Shown one piece after another: positions 52,430 through 62,725 of a stretch of DNA of 64,000 bases. The position numbers and the translations under genes were made by a program. Origin of the DNA: Nitrospirota bacterium (lineage in GTDB: Bacteria > Nitrospirota > Thermodesulfovibrionia > Thermodesulfovibrionales > UBA9159); NCBI GenBank assembly GCA_021790195.1, contig JAJYIF010000014.1:1-64000 (forward strand), in the 5' to 3' direction. Position 1 is the stretch's first letter, and every line of letters starts with the position of its first letter. Under the pieces are notes generated by a model that had not been told where the DNA came from, did not search any database, and saw nothing but the letters and a program-made list of their open reading frames with translations.

Positions 52430-53782
52430 CTAATCTTCTGCCACGATATGCTTCTTGTCCAGGGAGGTTACGATGATCTTCCTGACCCGTTTCCTTCTCG
52501 CTTCGTGTCTGTGTCTTAATACTCTGTGTTTGAACACTCTGTGTCTTACCGGCTTCCTTTTTTCAAGCCTGTCGTCACGATCCAGATGGAACTTTTCCTT
52601 CGGGGGAAGATAAACAGTCTCGCCGGCCTTAAGAGGACTCCTGCCGCCATCATCCTCGTTTAACTCCGCTATAACGCTCACCGGAATTCCAGTCCTCTTC
52701 GAAATCTTCTTCAGGGTGTCGCCTTTTCTGACTGTGTATCTCGCCACAGAAAACTTCTCGTCTTCAGGGACGTTGGCAAGATTTGCCAAAAAAACAGCCT
52801 TCTTTCCGAAAGGTATTCTCAGCGTATAAGGCCTGACATTGGCCGGAGTGCTCCATCTCCTGATCTCAGGATTAAGATCTCTGATTGTCTCAACCGAGGT
52901 CTCCGCGCAACGAGCGGCAACGTCGAGGTCAAGCGGGCCGTCGAGAACGACCTCATCATATTCAAAGGGCGCACGATAAACAAGATCGTCGAAGCCGTAG
53001 TAACCGGGGTTTGCCGCAATCAGCTTGGCGGCGATAAACCTGGGCACGTACTCCTTTGTTTCCTTTTTTATGTGGCGGGTATTCAGCAGCGCCCAGTAGT
53101 TATCGCTCTTGGTCCTGTTGAGCGCCTTGAGTATCTTCCCTTCGCCGGCATTATAGGCGGCCATGGCGAGATTCCACGACCCGAACATGTCGTAAAGGTC
53201 CTTTAGGTAGCTGGCGGCGGCAGCGGTGGACTTCACAGGGTCCTTCCGTTCGTCCCGCCACCAATCAATCGTAAGACCATACTTCTTGGCAGTGGAGGCG
53301 ATGAACTGCCACGGACCCACCGCCCTTGCCACGGAATAGGCATTTGGATTGAATCCGCTTTCTATGAGCGGGAGAAAGGCTATGTCCTCCGGAATGTTAT
53401 AGGACTTCAGTATCTCCTTCATGAGTTCGACATACTCACCAGAGCGCTGAAGGTAGAGAGAGAACCTTTCCTTTATCTTCTCCGTAAAGAGGGTTATGCT
53501 TTTCTCCACTGCCTTTTCGGCCACAGGGTTTGAAGCATAGGACACCGGGACATTCTCCTTGGGATCGGGGGAGACCGGTGACTCAGTCTTCGGGGCAACA
53601 GAAATTACGTCCGGGTCGGCCTTGTCCGCCGGGGCCCTGTTTTGGCTCGGCTCCTGACTAGAAGGAGCGACTTGAAACGGCGCGGTGCTTTCGGTCCCTA
53701 TCCCCTTATCGATTTCAACTGCAAATAAATAAGATGGGGAGAAAAAGAGCAAAAAAAAGAGGGCAAGCGATTTTAACATCAT
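52430..53782 (-). CDS. mltD: Membrane-bound lytic transglycosylase D-like
   Basis: A 450-residue exported enzyme. The signal peptide is followed by a Pro/Ser-rich region, an SLT domain with the catalytic Glu in LIESGFNPNAYSVARAVGPW and MAAYNAGEGKILKAL, and a single LysM domain near the C-terminus (YTVRKGDTLKKISKRTGIPV, LKAGETVYLPP). A basic His/Arg-rich tail of about 40 residues (HRVFKHRVLRHRHEARRKR) follows, which is unusual. MltD cleaves glycan strands in the periplasm. Confidence 0.92.
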   Translation of the reverse strand: MMLKSLALFFLLFFSPSYLFAVEIDKGIGTESTAPFQVAPSSQEPSQNRAPADKADPDVISVAPKTESPVSPDPKENVPVSYASNPVAEKAVEKSITLFTEKIKERFSLYLQRSGEYVELMKEILKSYNIPEDIAFLPLIESGFNPNAYSVARAVGPWQFIASTAKKYGLTIDWWRDERKDPVKSTAAAASYLKDLYDMFGSWNLAMAAYNAGEGKILKALNRTKSDNYWALLNTRHIKKETKEYVPRFIAAKLIAANPGYYGFDDLVYRAPFEYDEVVLDGPLDLDVAARCAETSVETIRDLNPEIRRWSTPANVRPYTLRIPFGKKAVFLANLANVPEDEKFSVARYTVRKGDTLKKISKRTGIPVSVIAELNEDDGGRSPLKAGETVYLPPKEKFHLDRDDRLEKRKPVRHRVFKHRVLRHRHEARRKRVRKIIVTSLDKKHIVAED

Positions 53783-53881
53783 ATGCGTTTATTTATACCC
53801 CAAAAATACTTTTTTGTCAAGAATTCTGCGATAATTCCTGAGAAGCTGGCTTCGTTGCATCGAAACCGTTTGTAGATCTTT

Positions 53882-53910
53882 TTGCAAAACCTATCGGGAA
53901 AATGTTAAAT
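53882..53910 (+). promoter_or_regulatory. Promoter touching queF
   Basis: TTGCAA and TTAAAT with a 17-nt spacer; the -10 box ends 9 nt before ATG 53920, so the leader would be at most a few nucleotides. Confidence 0.45.
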
Positions 53911-53919
53911 TTTTTCGTC

Positions 53920-54303
53920 ATGGTCCGCTACGGAGAGAAAGCGATAAAGCGAGCAAAACTTGAGGTGTGGAAGAACCCGAGCGCCGAGAGAGACTACGAA
54001 ATCAAAATAAGTTTTCCGGAGTTCACCTGCCTATGCCCCCGTTCAGGATACCCTGACTTCGCGGTCATTTTGATGACCTACGTGCCGGACAAGAAGATTG
54101 TAGAACTCAAATCTCTCAAGCTCTATCTGAATTCTTTCAGAGACATCCACATGTCCCATGAGGAGGCCATAAACAGGATCTATTCCGAACTCGAAAGGAA
54201 ATTGAGGCCTCGCTTCCTCGAAGTCACCGGAGATTTCAATCCAAGGGGCAATGTAAAGACCGTGGTGAGGGTTTGCTCCGGGGACCTGAGACGGCGGCAG
54301 TAA
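53920..54303 (+). CDS. queF: NADPH-dependent preQ0 reductase
   Basis: A 127-residue type I QueF that reduces preQ0 to preQ1 for queuosine. The catalytic Cys is in [15 protein letters not shown], and the NADPH/substrate block is [14 protein letters not shown]. Short QueF length. I start at ATG 53920 (MVRYGEKA), as the frame upstream overlaps the promoter. Confidence 0.93.
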   Translation: MVRYGEKAIKRAKLEVWKNPSAERDYEIKISFPEFTCLCPRSGYPDFAVILMTYVPDKKIVELKSLKLYLNSFRDIHMSHEEAINRIYSELERKLRPRFLEVTGDFNPRGNVKTVVRVCSGDLRRRQ

Positions 54304-54426
54304 AGTCCCGTTACAGAGTCTTCCGAGAAAGCATTTCTGTCTCTTCCGACGCCGGTTTTCCCTGCCGCTTCCACTGGCTAAAACGCACATTTCCGAAATA
54401 TGCTTCTTATGTGCTAATATTTTTAT

Positions 54427-56280
54427 ATGGTAAAGGATCTGATGCTCCACGGTTCCATCGGTCCGGTCGATTTTTTTGTTTTTGTGGCGGGCGCGAACGT
54501 GGGGAATATCTATTTCTACGAAGAGAGGGGAGAGGGAATAAGGTTTTTTTCGAAGGGAAACGAACTCTCTCTGTCGAATGAGTACGTCCGGTACGGTGGT
54601 ACGGGCGGCAGCTTTTGCGAGTACATGTTTGGGGTCGAAAAACCGTTTAAGGATCTGGTCAAGCCGAATGTCCTTAACCGGCTGGTGATGTTCGGGGCAT
54701 TTCTTGATCAGAACGAAAAGCTCGTATTTACCAACGACACGTCCGGTTCGGAGTCGTTCCTCAGGCTTTTTCTCCTCGGTCATGCCGTGAGGAACTATTA
54801 TTTCTTCGTATCCTCTGATAACAAGACCGAACCGAAAAGACGGCAGCGCCAGATATTGAGGTCGGTGGGAAAGTTCTTAAAGAGGAACGACCGGATAACT
54901 CATGATGCCGATGCAGAACTCCTTGAAGGTATGGTGGGAGCGCTTGACGAGCCACAATCGACTGTTTTCGTCTTCAAGCTCGTCCATCGAGAGAACCTCG
55001 AATTCTCGAGAACGTTCCTGGATATTTATTCAGAAAGAAGCATGCTGCGGCCGGAGGAGGAGACGCTCTTGGACGGCATAGCCCTTAAATACCACATAGA
55101 CGATTATCAGCAGGAACGAATGAAGATCGACTGCATGTACAGGCACCCTGAGAACAAGAATGTCGTGGATGAATACAGGGACATATTGCTCGGAATTGCA
55201 AGCAAAGAGACCGCTCAGCAATCGGCCCTTGCAAGACTTCACCGGCTGAGGACATTAAGTATACGCAACAATATCCCCGGCATACTCTTCGATACCCTCG
55301 ATGCCCTCCTTCTTAAAGGCAAAGACTTCCAGGCCGTCGAGGAGCCGGAGTATCTGAGGGAATCTCGGGCCATTCTGGAGAACCTTTTTTTCAAGAGTCC
55401 TTCCCTGAAAAGCCACATAATTAACGAGGACATAGCAAAACTGATCAGGGCCAAACACGCGGCCCATACGCAGAGCGACGCCGGGTTTGAACGCATTCTC
55501 CTTGACATAGGGAAGTCCTGTGACGAGTTCGCCCGGGAGAACAACGACTTCAGCATATTCGAGGAACTGAGCTCCATAATCACCTACTTCGACAGATACG
55601 ACAACATCCAATCGTTTCTGAGCAGGGTAGCCTTTATGGAGCAGCTCGAACTCACCGAGACATTACTGAGAAGTCTAATGGGCAACAAGAGGGAGTTCGA
55701 CGCGCTGGACAAAAACCTCTTCAGGGAGATATTCGTAGCCGACCTCCTGGCTAACAGATACATCACCTTTTTTGGAAAGAAGAAGATCAGGACCCTTACC
55801 GATGGGATCGAGAGGGTCTCGCGGGGAGATGCCTCGCTGAAGGACCTGATCTCGGCCTTGTATAAGATCAGCGAAGAAGAAAGGGTTTACAAATATATAC
55901 GCGCCTCCCTGAAAGAAAGGATCCATGAGTTATACACGTCCCTCGACGTCAAGGAAGAGATGATTAGGATACGCAGCGAAATAGAGAAAGAACTTATCAG
56001 GCAGGGCATCGGATGGGAGGTCCGGGAAAGTCTTTTCGATAGGGTGCTTCTCGATCTGAAAAAGGAATCCTATTACGTCAATCATCTCTTGCCGATGATA
56101 AAGAAGAACGAGGACCTCGCTCTCAGGGAAGATTTCTTAAATAACAGCGGCCTCGACCGTTTCTACATTGAGAGCATCGAAAAGGAGCACTTCAGGGGAA
56201 ACGGCTTTAAGTCGCTGCTTCAAACGCCGATAGGTGAAGACAGGGAATTTTCTGGTGCTGGAGGCGGCGAGCGGATTTGA
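54427..56280 (+). CDS. Large conserved-type protein of unknown function
   Basis: A 617-residue soluble protein with no membrane segments. The N-terminus (HGSIGPVDFFVFVAGANVGN) is strand-rich; the rest is helical (DEYRDILLGIASKETAQQSA, SIRNNIPGILFDTLDALLLK, RIHELYTSLDVKEEMIRIRS). It has no P-loop or enzyme motif that I can name; it resembles proteins of about 600 residues known mainly from Geobacter-like and Nitrospirota genomes. The last 22 nt overlap the convergent tRNA-Cys gene, so the last seven or so residues are read from antisense tRNA sequence. Confidence 0.75.
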   Translation: MVKDLMLHGSIGPVDFFVFVAGANVGNIYFYEERGEGIRFFSKGNELSLSNEYVRYGGTGGSFCEYMFGVEKPFKDLVKPNVLNRLVMFGAFLDQNEKLVFTNDTSGSESFLRLFLLGHAVRNYYFFVSSDNKTEPKRRQRQILRSVGKFLKRNDRITHDADAELLEGMVGALDEPQSTVFVFKLVHRENLEFSRTFLDIYSERSMLRPEEETLLDGIALKYHIDDYQQERMKIDCMYRHPENKNVVDEYRDILLGIASKETAQQSALARLHRLRTLSIRNNIPGILFDTLDALLLKGKDFQAVEEPEYLRESRAILENLFFKSPSLKSHIINEDIAKLIRAKHAAHTQSDAGFERILLDIGKSCDEFARENNDFSIFEELSSIITYFDRYDNIQSFLSRVAFMEQLELTETLLRSLMGNKREFDALDKNLFREIFVADLLANRYITFFGKKKIRTLTDGIERVSRGDASLKDLISALYKISEEERVYKYIRASLKERIHELYTSLDVKEEMIRIRSEIEKELIRQGIGWEVRESLFDRVLLDLKKESYYVNHLLPMIKKNEDLALREDFLNNSGLDRFYIESIEKEHFRGNGFKSLLQTPIGEDREFSGAGGGERI

Positions 56281-56333
56281 ACCGCTGCATAAAGGTTTTG
56301 CAGACCTCTCCCTTGCCACTTGGGTACGCCGCC
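56259..56333 (-). tRNA. tRNA-Cys (anticodon GCA)
   Basis: 75 nt with encoded CCA: GGCGGCG acceptor, anticodon loop CTGCAAA in stem GAGGT/ACCTT, T arm GGTTCAAAT, ending CTCCA. It overlaps the end of the large unknown CDS on the other strand. Confidence 0.96.
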
Positions 56334-56342
56334 GTCTTCTTA

Positions 56343-56410
56343 GTAACAAGTTATTGGTAACGGGTAACGAGTCTTAATCTGTACGCTGCTCGTTACTTGT
56401 TGCTCGTTAC
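56343..56410. repeat. Palindromic repeat between tRNA genes
   Basis: GTAACAAGTTATTGGTAACG and CTCGTTACTTGTTGCTCGTT, with GGTAACGAG, form imperfect inverted repeats built from GTTACTCG-like units. The style is that of the insertion inside fabF. Confidence 0.65.
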
Positions 56411-56419
56411 TGTCCTTCT

Positions 56420-56495
56420 TGGAGCGGGCGACGGGATTCGAACCCGCGACCCCAACCTTGGCAAGGTTGTGCTCTACCAACTGAGCTACACCCGC
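56420..56495 (-). tRNA. tRNA-Gly (anticodon GCC)
   Basis: 76 nt with encoded CCA: acceptor GCGGGTG, D arm AGCTCAGTTGGTAGAGC, anticodon loop TTGCCAA, T arm GTTCGAATC. Confidence 0.97.
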
Positions 56496-56498
56496 ATT

Positions 56499-56528
56499 TT
56501 TACTCTTCCAATCCGGCTGTGATATAAT
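56499..56528 (+). promoter_or_regulatory. Promoter of the trp genes
   Basis: TTTACT and TATAAT with an 18-nt spacer, about 30 nt before trpE. I see no trp leader peptide or attenuator hairpin in the short leader. Confidence 0.55.
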
Positions 56529-56557
56529 GGTTGAACATCAAATTTTAATGAATAATA

Positions 56558-58060
56558 ATGGATTTTGTCAATATGACTCACCCTGATATTAACGAATTCA
56601 AGAAGTTATGCTCCAAGGGAAACCTCATACCGGTTTACAGGGAGATCCTCGCCGACACGGACACCCCCGTATCGGCCTTTCTGAAGATAGACGACGGCCG
56701 CTACTCCTTCCTTCTCGAAAGCGTAGAAGGCGGGGAGAAATGGGCAAGGTATTCTTTTCTGGGGAGCAGGCCGATGACTGTCATCAGGAACTTCGGCCGC
56801 TCAGTCGAAATTATCAGAAATGGTAAGAAGGAGACGCGTTCCGTTGTAAGAGACCCTCTGGAGGTCGTGAAGGATGTTCTCGCCGAATACAGGCCTGTGC
56901 CGAACCCCGGCCTGCCACGTTTTTTCGGCGGCGCAGTAGGTTTCATCGGTTACGACGCCGTCCGTTTCTTCGAGAGAATGCCGGAACGTGAAAAACCGGG
57001 GCTGGGGTTGCCCGACATTTTTTTCATGATCACCGACACCCTTGTCATCTTCGACAATGTCACTCAGAAAATAAAGGTCGTCTCGAACGCTCATGTCGAC
57101 GGAACTTCTCCAGTCGCAGCTTACAAAGAGGCAGTCGGAAAGATAGATGCCCTCATAAAGAAGCTGAGAAGGAACATAAAGGTTCATTCCCTTTCTGCGG
57201 CAAAGCCTTCCAGGAAAGCCCGGCAAAACGTAAGATCCAATTTCACGCAGGGACGTTATGAGCGGGCGGTGCTTAAGGCGAAAGAGTATATCAGGGCCGG
57301 AGATATCTTCCAGGTCGTGCCCTCGCAGCGTTTCGAGGCGCGGATCGGTGTTGAGCCCTTTGAGATCTATCGGGCGCTGAGACTCATCAATCCCTCGCCT
57401 TATATGTATTTTCTCCGATGCGGCGACTCGACGATCACCGGCACGTCCCCCGAAGTCCTGGTGAGGCTCGAAAAGAACAGGATTGAGCTTAGGCCGATAG
57501 CCGGAACGCGTCCCAGAGGCGTTACCGAGGAAGAGGACGAGGCGCTCGAAAAGGAACTTCTCGCCGACCCGAAGGAGAGGGCGGAGCATATCATGCTTGT
57601 AGATCTCGGCAGAAACGATGTCGGAAGGGTAAGCAAGTCCGGAAGCGTTCACGTAAGCGAACTCATGGTCATCGAGAGATACTCCCACGTTATGCATATA
57701 GTCTCAAACGTTCGCGGAACGCTCGGGGGAGGGAATGACGCTTTTGACGTTGTGAGGGCCTGTTTCCCCGCCGGGACTGTCACGGGAGCACCGAAGATAC
57801 GGGCCATGGAGATCATCGATGAACTGGAGCCCACAAGGCGCGGGCCTTATGCCGGCGCGGTCGGATACTTCGGCTTTTCGGGCAACATGGACACCTGTAT
57901 CACGATCCGGACGCTTGTCATAAAGGACAAAGTCGCATATATCCAGGCCGGCGGCGGCGTTGTTGCCGACAGTGTCCCCGCGCTCGAATATCAGGAGACG
58001 GTCAACAAGGCGAAGGCCATGATGCGCGCTGTCGAGATGGCCGAAAGGGGGCTCGAGTAG
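56558..58060 (+). CDS. trpE: Anthranilate synthase component I
   Basis: A 500-residue TrpE that makes anthranilate from chorismate. The C-terminal chorismate-binding core is complete: GRNDVGRV, ERYSHVMHIVSNVRG, FPAGTVTGAPKIRAMEII and IQAGGGVVADSVPALEY. The feedback-binding N-terminal domain (SFLLESVEGGEKWARYSFLG) carries the LLES element of tryptophan inhibition. The start at ATG 56558 or 56573 is unclear since no ribosome binding site is seen. trpG follows directly. Confidence 0.97.
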   Translation: MDFVNMTHPDINEFKKLCSKGNLIPVYREILADTDTPVSAFLKIDDGRYSFLLESVEGGEKWARYSFLGSRPMTVIRNFGRSVEIIRNGKKETRSVVRDPLEVVKDVLAEYRPVPNPGLPRFFGGAVGFIGYDAVRFFERMPEREKPGLGLPDIFFMITDTLVIFDNVTQKIKVVSNAHVDGTSPVAAYKEAVGKIDALIKKLRRNIKVHSLSAAKPSRKARQNVRSNFTQGRYERAVLKAKEYIRAGDIFQVVPSQRFEARIGVEPFEIYRALRLINPSPYMYFLRCGDSTITGTSPEVLVRLEKNRIELRPIAGTRPRGVTEEEDEALEKELLADPKERAEHIMLVDLGRNDVGRVSKSGSVHVSELMVIERYSHVMHIVSNVRGTLGGGNDAFDVVRACFPAGTVTGAPKIRAMEIIDELEPTRRGPYAGAVGYFGFSGNMDTCITIRTLVIKDKVAYIQAGGGVVADSVPALEYQETVNKAKAMMRAVEMAERGLE

Positions 58061-58629
<569 letters not shown>

Positions 58630-58633
<4 letters not shown>

Positions 58634-59640
58634 TAAAAGAGGCGGTCAGCCTTCTCGTTCAGTCCATGCACCTCTCCGAGAAAGAAATGGCTGAGTGCAT
58701 GAAGGAGGTAATGGAGGGGAAGTGCTCTGATGCCCAGATAGGGGCGTTTCTCACTGCGCTTCGCATAAAGGGAGAGACCGTCGAGGAGATAACGGGCGCT
58801 GCCAAGATAATGAGAGAGAAGGCGGCCACCATAAAGGCGCCTGAGGGAGTGGTCGATACATGCGGCACAGGCGGAGACATGTCTCATACTTTCAACATCT
58901 CCACAGCGGCAGCGGTCGTTGCAGCAGCTGCAGGGGTTCCCGTTGCCAAGCATGGAAATCGTTCCGTCTCAAGCCGGTCGGGTAGCGCCGACGTCCTGGA
59001 AGCCCTCGGGGTCAAAATAGACCTACCCCCGGATAAGGTCGAAAAATGCATATTTGAAACCGGATTTGGTTTTCTTTATGCGCCGATTTTTCACCCGGCG
59101 ATGAGGTATGCCATAGGACCGAGAAGAGAGATAAGCATAAGGACCATCTTCAATATTCTCGGTCCGCTGACCAATCCTGCCGGCGCAAAGAGGCAGGTAT
59201 TGGGTGTTTTTGCAGACAAGCTCACGGAGCCCCTTGCGCAGGTGCTCGGGAATCTCGGGACCGAAGACACGATGGTAGTCCACGGAGAAGACGGTCTGGA
59301 TGAGATAACGATCTCCGACGGCACAAAAGTTTCGCGCTGCAGGGGAGGCAAAGTGGACACATTTTTCATCACTCCTGAAGATTTCGGCCTGCAGAGGGCC
59401 GATGTCGAAAACCTTTCGGGGGGTGACAAGGATACGAATGCCGGATTGCTCATGGCGGTCCTAAAGGGCGAGCGCGGGCCGAAGCGCGATATTGTGCTCA
59501 TGAATGCGTCGGCGGCCCTGGTGATCTCGGATAAGGCAAAGGATTTCAGAGACGCAGTCCTTATTGTATCGGATGCGGTCGATTCCGGGAGGGCACTCAA
59601 GAAACTTGAGGAGATAGTCAGGGTTTCGAATTCGCTATAA
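58630..59640 (+). CDS. trpD: Anthranilate phosphoribosyltransferase
   Basis: A 336-residue TrpD. PRPP-binding motifs [15 protein letters not shown] and [20 protein letters not shown], with [18 protein letters not shown], are intact. The start at ATG 58630 overlaps the trpG stop. No trpC, trpF, trpB or trpA genes follow, so the pathway is split across the genome. Confidence 0.97.
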
Positions 59641-59692
59641 CGGCGGCCTGAATCCGTTCTGGTTTCGAGTCTTTGCGTTTGAAGGGAGCAAA

Positions 59693-60166
59693 ATGATAAA
59701 GACCCATAGTCGCCGACCCCACAGGGAACGGCAGCCCGTCAGAATCCGTGCTCACGGCCCCTCCCTTGAAGACCTGGAGAGGGCTGGGAGACTGCGCGAG
59801 GCCCTGGAGGCTCTATATGAGGCGAACAAGAGAACTCCGGTCATCGTAGAGGGCAAAAAAGACGCTCTCGCCCTGCGGAACCTCGGTCTCGTGGGAGAAA
59901 TCATAACCCTCCACAGGGGAAACAGTCTCTACGAATTCTCCGAAGAGGTGTCCGAGAAATTCCACAAAGTCATACTCCTTCTCGACTGGGACGACAAGGG
60001 AGAGGCCCTCCACAAGATCCTCGCAGCGAACCTCAGGGGACAGTGGGAAGAATACTCGGGGTTCCGCGAGATCCTGAGGATACTCTGCCAAAAAGACATC
60101 AAGGACATTGAGGGCATACCTAAGCTCCTGAAGAACCTTGAGGGCGATGAGACTGCTGGGCATTAA
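59693..60166 (+). CDS. Toprim-domain protein
   Basis: A 157-residue protein with a Toprim fold: RTPVIVEGKKDALALRNLG (the catalytic Glu) and VILLLDWDDKGEALH (the DxD metal motif). It resembles RNase M5-like or archaeal UPF0292-type nucleases but with an added C-terminal helical part. The start has AGGGAG upstream. Its end overlaps the yraN gene by about 20 nt. Confidence 0.78.
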   Translation: MIKTHSRRPHRERQPVRIRAHGPSLEDLERAGRLREALEALYEANKRTPVIVEGKKDALALRNLGLVGEIITLHRGNSLYEFSEEVSEKFHKVILLLDWDDKGEALHKILAANLRGQWEEYSGFREILRILCQKDIKDIEGIPKLLKNLEGDETAGH

Positions 60167-60494
60167 AGGCGAAGACCTCGCTGCCAGGTTTCTCATGAAG
60201 AAGGGCTACAAGGTCGTAGATAGAAACTTCAAGACACCGATCGGCGAAATAGACATTGTTGCAAAAGACGGAGAATTTCTTGTCTTTGTCGAAGTGAAGA
60301 CCAGGTGCAGCGATGCCTTCGGCCATCCCTTCGAGGCAGTAGACGCAAGGAAGCGGGAGAAACTCCGGAAGGTCGCCCTGTATTACCTCAAGAACCGGTG
60401 GAAAAAAGACGCTCCTTCGAGGTTCGATGTCCTGAGCATCAGAGCCGAAAACGGCAAAGATGAGATAGAGCATATAATAGATGCATTTGAATAG
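60147..60494 (+). CDS. yraN: UPF0102 / YraN family nuclease-like protein
   Basis: About 115 residues. The family motif is complete: GEDLAARFLMKKGYKVVDRN, IGEIDIVAKDGEFLVFVEVK (an Endonuclease-like D..E-x-K core) and AVDARKREKLRKVALYYL. Start at ATG 60147; a TTG at 60138 is possible. The function is uncertain, probably DNA or RNA processing. Confidence 0.9.
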   Translation: MRLLGIKGEDLAARFLMKKGYKVVDRNFKTPIGEIDIVAKDGEFLVFVEVKTRCSDAFGHPFEAVDARKREKLRKVALYYLKNRWKKDAPSRFDVLSIRAENGKDEIEHIIDAFE

Positions 60495-60521
60495 GATTCC
60501 TGTCAGCGTCGGATTATTACT

Positions 60522-60980
60522 ATGCCGCTATTCGTAGTTCATGAGCATCACGCGAGTCGCCTGCACTTCGATTTCAGGCTCGAAATGGAAGGGATACTGA
60601 AATCGTGGGCTGTGCCGAAGGGCCCGTCAATGAACCCGGCCGACAAGAGGCTCGCCATAATGGTTGACGATCACGCTCTGGATTACGGCTCCTTTGAAGG
60701 GATTATCCCTGAAGGCAACTACGGAGCCGGGACGGTTGTGATCTGGGACAGGGGCGAGTTCGAATTGCTTCGCGGCGGTATCGGGGAAGGCAGAATGGAG
60801 TTTTCCCTCAGGGGCAAGAAACTTAAAGGAGCCTTCGCTATGGCCAGGATGTCGGGGAAGGAAAAAGAATGGCTACTTATAAAGAAAAGAGATTCGTTTG
60901 CTGAAGACGGCTTCAATATGAAGACCGTTCTCTCGCCCTCTCTGCTCAAGAAATTCAGAGGTGAAGACCGGAATTCCTGA
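60522..60980 (+). CDS. Stand-alone LigD-type 3'-phosphoesterase domain protein
   Basis: A 152-residue protein equal to the phosphoesterase module of DNA ligase D. The signature FVVHEHHASRLHFDFRLE, the block MVDDHALDYGSFEGIIPEGN and YGAGTVVIWDRGEF are all present, with the metal-binding His and Asp. The ligase and polymerase modules of LigD are absent. It probably trims 3' ends in DNA repair. It shares a bidirectional terminator with groL. Confidence 0.9.
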   Translation: MPLFVVHEHHASRLHFDFRLEMEGILKSWAVPKGPSMNPADKRLAIMVDDHALDYGSFEGIIPEGNYGAGTVVIWDRGEFELLRGGIGEGRMEFSLRGKKLKGAFAMARMSGKEKEWLLIKKRDSFAEDGFNMKTVLSPSLLKKFRGEDRNS

Positions 60981-61000
60981 ATCAAGAAACAACGGCAAAG

Positions 61001-61034
61001 AAAAGGGCGGCAAGATATTCCAGGCCGCCCTCTT
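61001..61034 (-). terminator. Terminator of groESL (bidirectional)
   Basis: GGGCGGC and GCCGCCC form a seven-pair stem. In the minus sense it is followed by TTTTCTTT, and in the plus sense by TCTTCTTT, so it can end both groESL and the phosphoesterase gene. Confidence 0.85.
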
Positions 61035-61064
61035 CTTTGAACCCTAAACAGACTTCGGTTGCTT

Positions 61065-62699
61065 TTAATACATCCCTTCCATGCCTCCGCCTCCGGGCAT
61101 CGGGGGCATCTTCTTCTCCTCCTCCGGCAGTTCCGATATCATGACAGAGGTTGTAAGCATCAGTGATGCTACGGATGCCGCATTCTGAAGTGCGGTCCTC
61201 GTGACCTTTGTGGGATCGATGATTCCGGCCTTCATCATGTCTACGTAGTCTTCATTCTGGGCGTCGAAGCCGAAGTTTGCGTCCTTTTGCGCCTTCACCT
61301 TCTCCACCACAACTGAACCCTCCACGCCGGCGTTGTTTACGATCTGGCGGATAGGTTCTTCCAGGGACTTCATGATAATCTGAACGCCGATCTTCTGATC
61401 ATGGTTGTCCAGCTTGAGGTTCTTTAATGCCGAGACACACCTGAGAAGCGCCACTCCGCCGCCGGGCACAATCCCTTCCTCCACTGCAGCCCTCGTGGCA
61501 TGAAGCGCGTCTTCCACCCTTGCTTTCTTTTCTTTCATCTCTGTTTCGGTCGCTGCGCCGACATTGATTACAGCAACTCCGCCAACAATCTTCGCGAGAC
61601 GCTCCTGAAGTTTTTCGCGGTCATAATCGGAAGTAGTCTCCTCGATTTGGGTCTTTATCTGCTTGACCCTTCCCTGGATCTTGCCGGTCTCACCAGCGCC
61701 CTCGACGATAGTTGTGTTCTCTTTGTCAACGGTGATCTTCTTCGCTCGCCCGAGGTCCGTAAGCTTTATGTTCTCGAGCTTGATGCCCAGATCCTCGGAT
61801 ATCATAGTCCCGCCCGTCAGGATAGCGATGTCCTCGAGCATGGCTTTTCTCCTGTCTCCGAAGCCAGGCGCTTTGACGGCGCAGACCTGGAGCGTGCCGC
61901 GAAGTTTGTTCACCACAAGCGTTGCAAGTGCCTCTCCCTCAACGTCCTCTGAGATGATGAGAAGCGGCTTCCCCATCTTTGCGATCTGCTCCAGGACCGG
62001 AAGCAGGTCCTTCATGCTGGATATCTTCTTTTCATTCAGAAGGATATAGGCATCTTCAAGGGTGCACTCCATCCTCTCCGGGTCGGTAACAAAATAGGGC
62101 GATATATATCCGCGGTCGAACTGCATTCCCTCGACGACATCCAGGGTTGTCGCCGTACCTTTCGCCTCTTCCACAGTAATAACACCGTCTTTTCCCACTT
62201 TGTCCATGGCCTCTGCAATGAGTTCCCCTATCGAAGAATCGTTATTGGCAGATATCGTACCGACCTGTGCGATCTCTTTCTTGTCGACGACGGGTTTGCT
62301 GATCTTCTTCAACTCATCGAGAACAACCTCGACCGCTTTCTCGATTCCCCTTTTCAGATCCATCGGGTTCCCGCCAGCCACGACATTCTTCATACCTTCC
62401 CGGTAGATCGCGTGCGCCAGGACGGTCGCTGTCGTAGTCCCGTCGCCGGCCACATCGGATGTCTTGGAAGCCACCTCCCTGACGAGCTGTGCGCCCATAT
62501 TTTCCCATGCGTCCTTCAACTCAACTTCCTTTGCGACAGTAACCCCGTCCTTTGTTATAGTGGGTGCGCCATATTTCTTGTCCAGGATCGCGTTTCTGCC
62601 TTTGGGTCCAAGAGTGGCCTTGACCGCATCGGTCAGTATTGCGACTCCCCTCAGGATAGCGCTCCTTGCCGCCTCATCAAAAATCAATTGTTTCGCCAT
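61065..62699 (-). CDS. groL: Chaperonin GroEL
   Basis: A 544-residue GroEL with all hallmarks: [54 protein letters not shown] and a C-terminal GGMEGMY tail. It folds proteins with GroES. The groES gene is upstream and the operon is under CIRCE control. Confidence 0.99.
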   Translation of the reverse strand: MAKQLIFDEAARSAILRGVAILTDAVKATLGPKGRNAILDKKYGAPTITKDGVTVAKEVELKDAWENMGAQLVREVASKTSDVAGDGTTTATVLAHAIYREGMKNVVAGGNPMDLKRGIEKAVEVVLDELKKISKPVVDKKEIAQVGTISANNDSSIGELIAEAMDKVGKDGVITVEEAKGTATTLDVVEGMQFDRGYISPYFVTDPERMECTLEDAYILLNEKKISSMKDLLPVLEQIAKMGKPLLIISEDVEGEALATLVVNKLRGTLQVCAVKAPGFGDRRKAMLEDIAILTGGTMISEDLGIKLENIKLTDLGRAKKITVDKENTTIVEGAGETGKIQGRVKQIKTQIEETTSDYDREKLQERLAKIVGGVAVINVGAATETEMKEKKARVEDALHATRAAVEEGIVPGGGVALLRCVSALKNLKLDNHDQKIGVQIIMKSLEEPIRQIVNNAGVEGSVVVEKVKAQKDANFGFDAQNEDYVDMMKAGIIDPTKVTRTALQNAASVASLMLTTSVMISELPEEEKKMPPMPGGGGMEGMY

Positions 62700-62725
62700 A
62701 AATGTCCTCCTTATCTGTTATAACC

